DNA of 30,594 nucleotides from a virus. Shown here one piece after another: positions 28,665-30,594 of the stretch. The DNA lies in the IMG/VR virus record IMGVR_UViG_3300027859_000057, positions 1 through 30,594 of that record; one strand, given 5' to 3'. Within the stretch, counting starts at the first letter, position 1, and every line of letters begins with the position of its first letter. Made by a program: the position numbers and the translations under genes. The notes under the pieces were generated by a model that had not been told where the DNA came from, did not search any database, and was given only the letters and a program-made list of their open reading frames with translations.

Positions 28665-28949
28665 ATGGCTTACGAAACTTTATTTACAGGACGTTTAGTT
28701 CTTTTTAATAACTCTGAAAAAAAATCAGAAAAATCACCAGACTTAGGTGGCAACATAGAATACACTTTGCAAGATGCTATGGCATTGGCAGAATGGATTA
28801 CAGCCCAAGAAGGCGAAGATAATTATGCTGGCGAAAAAGTCATTAAAGTACCTGTAAGTGCTTGGCATAGAGAATCTAAAAACGGTACTTCATTCATATC
28901 GGGTTCAACTTCAGTATTGAAAACTGAAACAGAAGAATTACCTTTTTAA
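28665..28949 (+). CDS. Small protein with SSB-like acidic C-terminal tip
   Basis: 94 residues from the ATG at 28665 (two bases after the HTH gene). Residues 1-75 contain beta segments: LFTGRLVLFNN, VIKVPVSAWHRESKNGTSFI and SGSTSVL, with a central helix (DAMALAEWITAQEG). The protein ends KTETEELPF, an acidic tip with a hydrophobic dipeptide like the SSB C-terminus (DDDIPF) that recruits host recombination and replication proteins. Together with RecE-like and ERF proteins this suggests a single-strand-binding or recombination-accessory role. A possible OB-fold is inferred, not shown. Confidence 0.65.
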   Translation: MAYETLFTGRLVLFNNSEKKSEKSPDLGGNIEYTLQDAMALAEWITAQEGEDNYAGEKVIKVPVSAWHRESKNGTSFISGSTSVLKTETEELPF

Positions 28950-28950
28950 A

Positions 28951-29313
28951 ATGACAAAGATTTTAAAACAAATATCTAACCCTAAACTTCCAGCAAACGT
29001 CGCAGTATTTCAAGACCATCTCGCACTTGGTCTTGAGTGCTTTGATCTTGATTGGTTTGATTTTAGACCACATACTTGTAACAACAAAGAATATGGAGAT
29101 GGTATTTTGTTTAGTCAATTAAAAGATGTTTCTGCAGAATTTGCAGCAGAATTTTCTATAATTGTTTCTAACGAAGGGTTGCATCTACCAAATGAAAAAA
29201 TCTTGTTCTTCAGTAATGAACAACCACCAACTAAATTGGCCTTGCTTGTTTTATCAGCAATGGTCTTACATGAACCTTTAAATTTTGAGTGTCCAGAATG
29301 TGATAACCATTAA
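28951..29313 (+). CDS. Hypothetical protein, 120 residues
   Basis: Opens MTKILKQISNPKLPANVAVF and has a Trp/Phe-rich part (LECFDLDWFDFRPH), a helix PTKLALLVLSAMVLHEPLNF and a C-terminal CPECDNH, one C-x2-C pair. The pair at the end may bind zinc with another Cys/His set (for example HTCNN near residue 41). Family unknown. It begins one base after the SSB-tailed gene, so it is part of the same operon. Confidence 0.65.
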   Translation: MTKILKQISNPKLPANVAVFQDHLALGLECFDLDWFDFRPHTCNNKEYGDGILFSQLKDVSAEFAAEFSIIVSNEGLHLPNEKILFFSNEQPPTKLALLVLSAMVLHEPLNFECPECDNH

Positions 29314-29319
29314 GAATAG

Positions 29320-29529
29320 ATGAGTGATATTAAAAAACAAAAACTTATAAAAGAACTTCAAAGACAGGTTGCAGATTTGCGTAAATTTCAAGAAGATTTT
29401 AAAAAAAATATTCCCGATGGTGATAATATGAATTTAAGGGATTTACAATATATGAATGGGATAATGGAAAAAATGAAGTTAGAACATGAAACAGTTTTAA
29501 GAGAATATTACAACTTTAAAAAAACATGA
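29320..29529 (+). CDS. Hypothetical helical protein, 69 residues
   Basis: MSDIKKQKLIKELQRQVADL begins a Lys/Glu-rich helical protein with Met-containing segments (NMNLRDLQYMNGIMEKMKLE). It is probably a coiled coil. It is coupled by ATGA to the next gene. No recognisable domain. Confidence 0.55.
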   Translation: MSDIKKQKLIKELQRQVADLRKFQEDFKKNIPDGDNMNLRDLQYMNGIMEKMKLEHETVLREYYNFKKT

Positions 29530-29801
29530 GTGATCCAAAAAAACTTTTTCGATTAAAAGAAATAAGGCGTCAAAACCTTGAAAAAAATCTATTAGATGTT
29601 GAACTAAGAGGTTATGACCATTATGTTTTTATGAACGATAGAAACAAAGCTCAAGTGGTTAGTAAAGATGGTGCATGGGTTACTGAACATATAAGAACAG
29701 CAATCGTAAAATTTAATTATGAAGTGGATAAGCTAGAAAAATTAAAGGTTAAAGATTTTACAGATAAAGAAATTAAAGAATATGAAAAAACTTTTTTATA
29801 G
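29526..29801 (+). CDS. Hypothetical charged protein, 91 residues
   Basis: Starts MSDPKKLFRLKEIRRQNLEK, with a strand part (DVELRGYDHYVFMNDR, QVVSKDGAWVTEHIR) and a Lys/Glu-rich C-terminal helix (KLEKLKVKDFTDKEIKEYE). It is the last gene of the long rightward operon and runs 29 bases into the convergent gene 29773-30048. The function is unknown. Confidence 0.55.
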   Translation: MSDPKKLFRLKEIRRQNLEKNLLDVELRGYDHYVFMNDRNKAQVVSKDGAWVTEHIRTAIVKFNYEVDKLEKLKVKDFTDKEIKEYEKTFL

Positions 29802-30048
29802 GATTTCTTGGTTTTTTTTCTCTTATTTGTTTCACAACAAGGTTAGCTTCAAGTTCAACTAATCTACCTAATAAACTAGCAAGAAAAACATCTTGTTTCA
29901 TTTGATGTCTTACGAGATGAGTGCAATATCTTTTAATGTTGTCATAGTCATTGCTCTTCATAATTTCTCTACATCTCATCTCAACTGATAGTTGCAACTC
30001 TGCTGGAGCTTCCTCTATCTCAATGTTAAGAAATTTTTTAATGTTCAT
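29773..30048 (-). CDS. Hypothetical helical protein, 91 residues, leftward
   Basis: MNIKKFLNIEIEEAPAELQL starts an all-helical, Arg/Lys/Glu-rich protein with VEMRCREIMKSNDYDNIKRY and VFLASLLGRLVELEANLVVK. It overlaps the convergent gene by 29 bases. It is the last of a short leftward set that includes two more tiny genes, coupled by ATGA overlap. No family recognised. Confidence 0.6.
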   Translation of the reverse strand: MNIKKFLNIEIEEAPAELQLSVEMRCREIMKSNDYDNIKRYCTHLVRHQMKQDVFLASLLGRLVELEANLVVKQIREKKPRNPIKKFFHIL

Positions 30049-30206
30049 TTTACTGGAAAGAGTTTTTCTTCAAGCATCTTGACGATTGCATCATCAACAT
30101 CATTGTCAGACTTAGCAGCAAGATCCTTTAAAAGACTTAAAGCAGCTTTGCGCAGCGATTCAGATTTACCAAATTTAATAAATAAACCTATCAGGAATTT
30201 TGACAT
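30045..30206 (-). CDS. Small amphipathic protein, 53 residues
   Basis: MSKFLIGLFIKFGKSESLRK then AALSLLKDLAAKSDNDVDDA and a C-terminal VKMLEEKLFPVK. The first 13 residues are hydrophobic with Phe/Ile, the rest amphipathic. Short proteins with such an N-terminal hydrophobic tip and 'LLK.LA.KSDN.VDD..V..LE..LFP' layout are common near membrane or lysis-related phage genes, but function is unknown. It is coupled to the next leftward gene by ATGA. Confidence 0.6.
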   Translation of the reverse strand: MSKFLIGLFIKFGKSESLRKAALSLLKDLAAKSDNDVDDAIVKMLEEKLFPVK

Positions 30207-30220
30207 TGTTTTTTATGATC

Positions 30221-30241
30221 TTATCCAAACATACCACGCAT
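30221..30241 (-). CDS. Possible 6-residue mini-ORF
   Basis: Reads MRGMFG, with ATG in a TAATG overlap with the stop of the upstream membrane protein and a TAA 15 bases before the next ATG. It may simply couple the two neighbours. Weak evidence. Confidence 0.2.
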   Translation of the reverse strand: MRGMFG

Positions 30242-30402
30242 TACTGGATCTTGCCTTCTAACCTACTAACCGCCTGTGATAGCTTATTTAGTCTGGTATA
30301 TATATCTATAATTGTTTTTTCTCTGCGGTTGCTCATATTCGATAGCACCATAACAAAAGCGGTGGCTGCTGCCCCTATTAATGCACCATAAACCTCTGGC
30401 AT
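30241..30402 (-). CDS. Single-helix membrane protein, 53 residues (holin-like size)
   Basis: MPEVYGALIGAAATAFVMVL begins with a clear transmembrane helix (about residues 5-21, rich in Ala, Gly, Val), followed by a basic linker (SNRREK) and a coiled-coil-like tail (IIDIYTRLNKLSQAVSRLEG). By the positive-inside rule the N-terminus should be outside and the tail cytoplasmic. Size and layout are compatible with a small holin or a membrane-anchored helper, but no endolysin is visible next to it. It is the first gene of the leftward set and diverges from the next gene across a 46-base region. Confidence 0.6.
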   Translation of the reverse strand: MPEVYGALIGAAATAFVMVLSNMSNRREKTIIDIYTRLNKLSQAVSRLEGKIQ

Positions 30403-30448
30403 TTGCTTAAATTAGTAATTATGTCTAGTATGACTAATAAAACAAGTT
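30403..30448. promoter_or_regulatory. Short divergent region with a dyad
   Basis: 46 AT-rich bases between two divergent membrane-protein genes. ATTAGT and ACTAAT form an imperfectly centred inverted repeat that may be an operator. I found no promoter hexamers with good spacing. Confidence 0.25.
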
Positions 30449-30594
30449 ATGGCAGATAAAACGATCGAAAATAAAAAGCAATTAGATGATGATAAACCTG
30501 ACTATCAAGAAAAGATAATGTTTTTAGTCAGCACTACTGCACAAGGAGCTATCCTTGCATGGTGTTTGATAGTTCTGTCTCTTGGATATATTAA
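30449..30594 (+). CDS. Membrane protein, N-terminal part (partial at window end)
   Basis: The frame from ATG 30449 gives 48 residues before the window ends, without a stop. A charged N-terminus (MADKTIENKKQLDDDKPDYQ) precedes a transmembrane helix about residues 24-47 (IMFLVSTTAQGAILAWCLIV). Small phage proteins of this layout are often holins or host-membrane effectors. The C-terminus is outside the window, so the length and function stay open. Confidence 0.6.
   Translation, partial: MADKTIENKKQLDDDKPDYQEKIMFLVSTTAQGAILAWCLIVLSLGYI

Noticed and set aside
1-30594. CRISPR array, insertion sequence or long repeats
   Set aside because: No regularly spaced repeats, transposase or terminal inverted repeats were seen on either strand.

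Overview
The window is a contiguous piece of a tailed double-stranded DNA phage (Caudoviricetes, siphovirus-like) with an AT-rich genome. The tail genes (J, I, K, L, M, tape measure, G/GT, major tail protein) follow the lambda plan. The head genes (TerL, DUF4055-type portal, SPP1 gp7/MuF-type protein, scaffold, gp13-like major capsid protein) belong to a different, widespread module. Low GC, very tight packing with ATGA and TAATG overlaps, and a set of tiny lysine-rich proteins of a kind I associate with marine phage genomes suggest a phage of an AT-rich, probably marine bacterium. This host inference rests on gene style only. I see no integrase, CI-like repressor, tRNA or recognisable endolysin, and both window ends cut through genes.

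Layout. 1-22797 is one long leftward (minus) block. Read in transcription order it holds a replication initiator-like protein, a Cys-rich protein, a small acidic protein, a cluster of ParB-like protein, PP-loop ATPase, C5 cytosine methyltransferase and CmoA-like methyltransferase, then small and large terminase, portal, MuF protein, five small basic proteins, scaffold, major capsid protein, a beta-rich accessory head protein, connectors, tail terminator, tail tube, chaperones G and GT, tape measure, M, L, K, I, J and the start of a tail-fibre-like gene. At 22791-22797 transcription reverses: the replication gene and a rightward RusA resolvase share the 7-base sequence ATGACAT as overlapping start codons.

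23217-23977 is the regulatory centre. It holds a 92-base GC-rich inverted-repeat element that may be a C4-type antisense RNA, an intrinsic terminator, one leftward DUF3085-like gene and a divergent AT-rich promoter region. 23978-29801 is a rightward early block: a compact cytosine-methylase-like protein, several small conserved proteins (one DUF2958), and a recombination cassette (RecE-like PD-(D/E)XK exonuclease, ERF annealing protein, HTH protein, SSB-tailed protein). 29773-30402 is a short leftward set of tiny proteins including a one-helix membrane protein, and 30449-30594 starts a second, rightward membrane protein.

How it works together. RecE-like nuclease, ERF protein, RusA and the SSB-tailed protein form a recombination set. 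The initiator-like gene probably recruits host replication proteins. The clustered methyltransferases, PP-loop enzyme and ParB-like protein may make up a DNA-modification system, which is inference. The terminase-to-J block builds the virion. Three predicted promoters, for the capsid gene and two early operons, each place a small hairpin at the predicted transcript 5' end.
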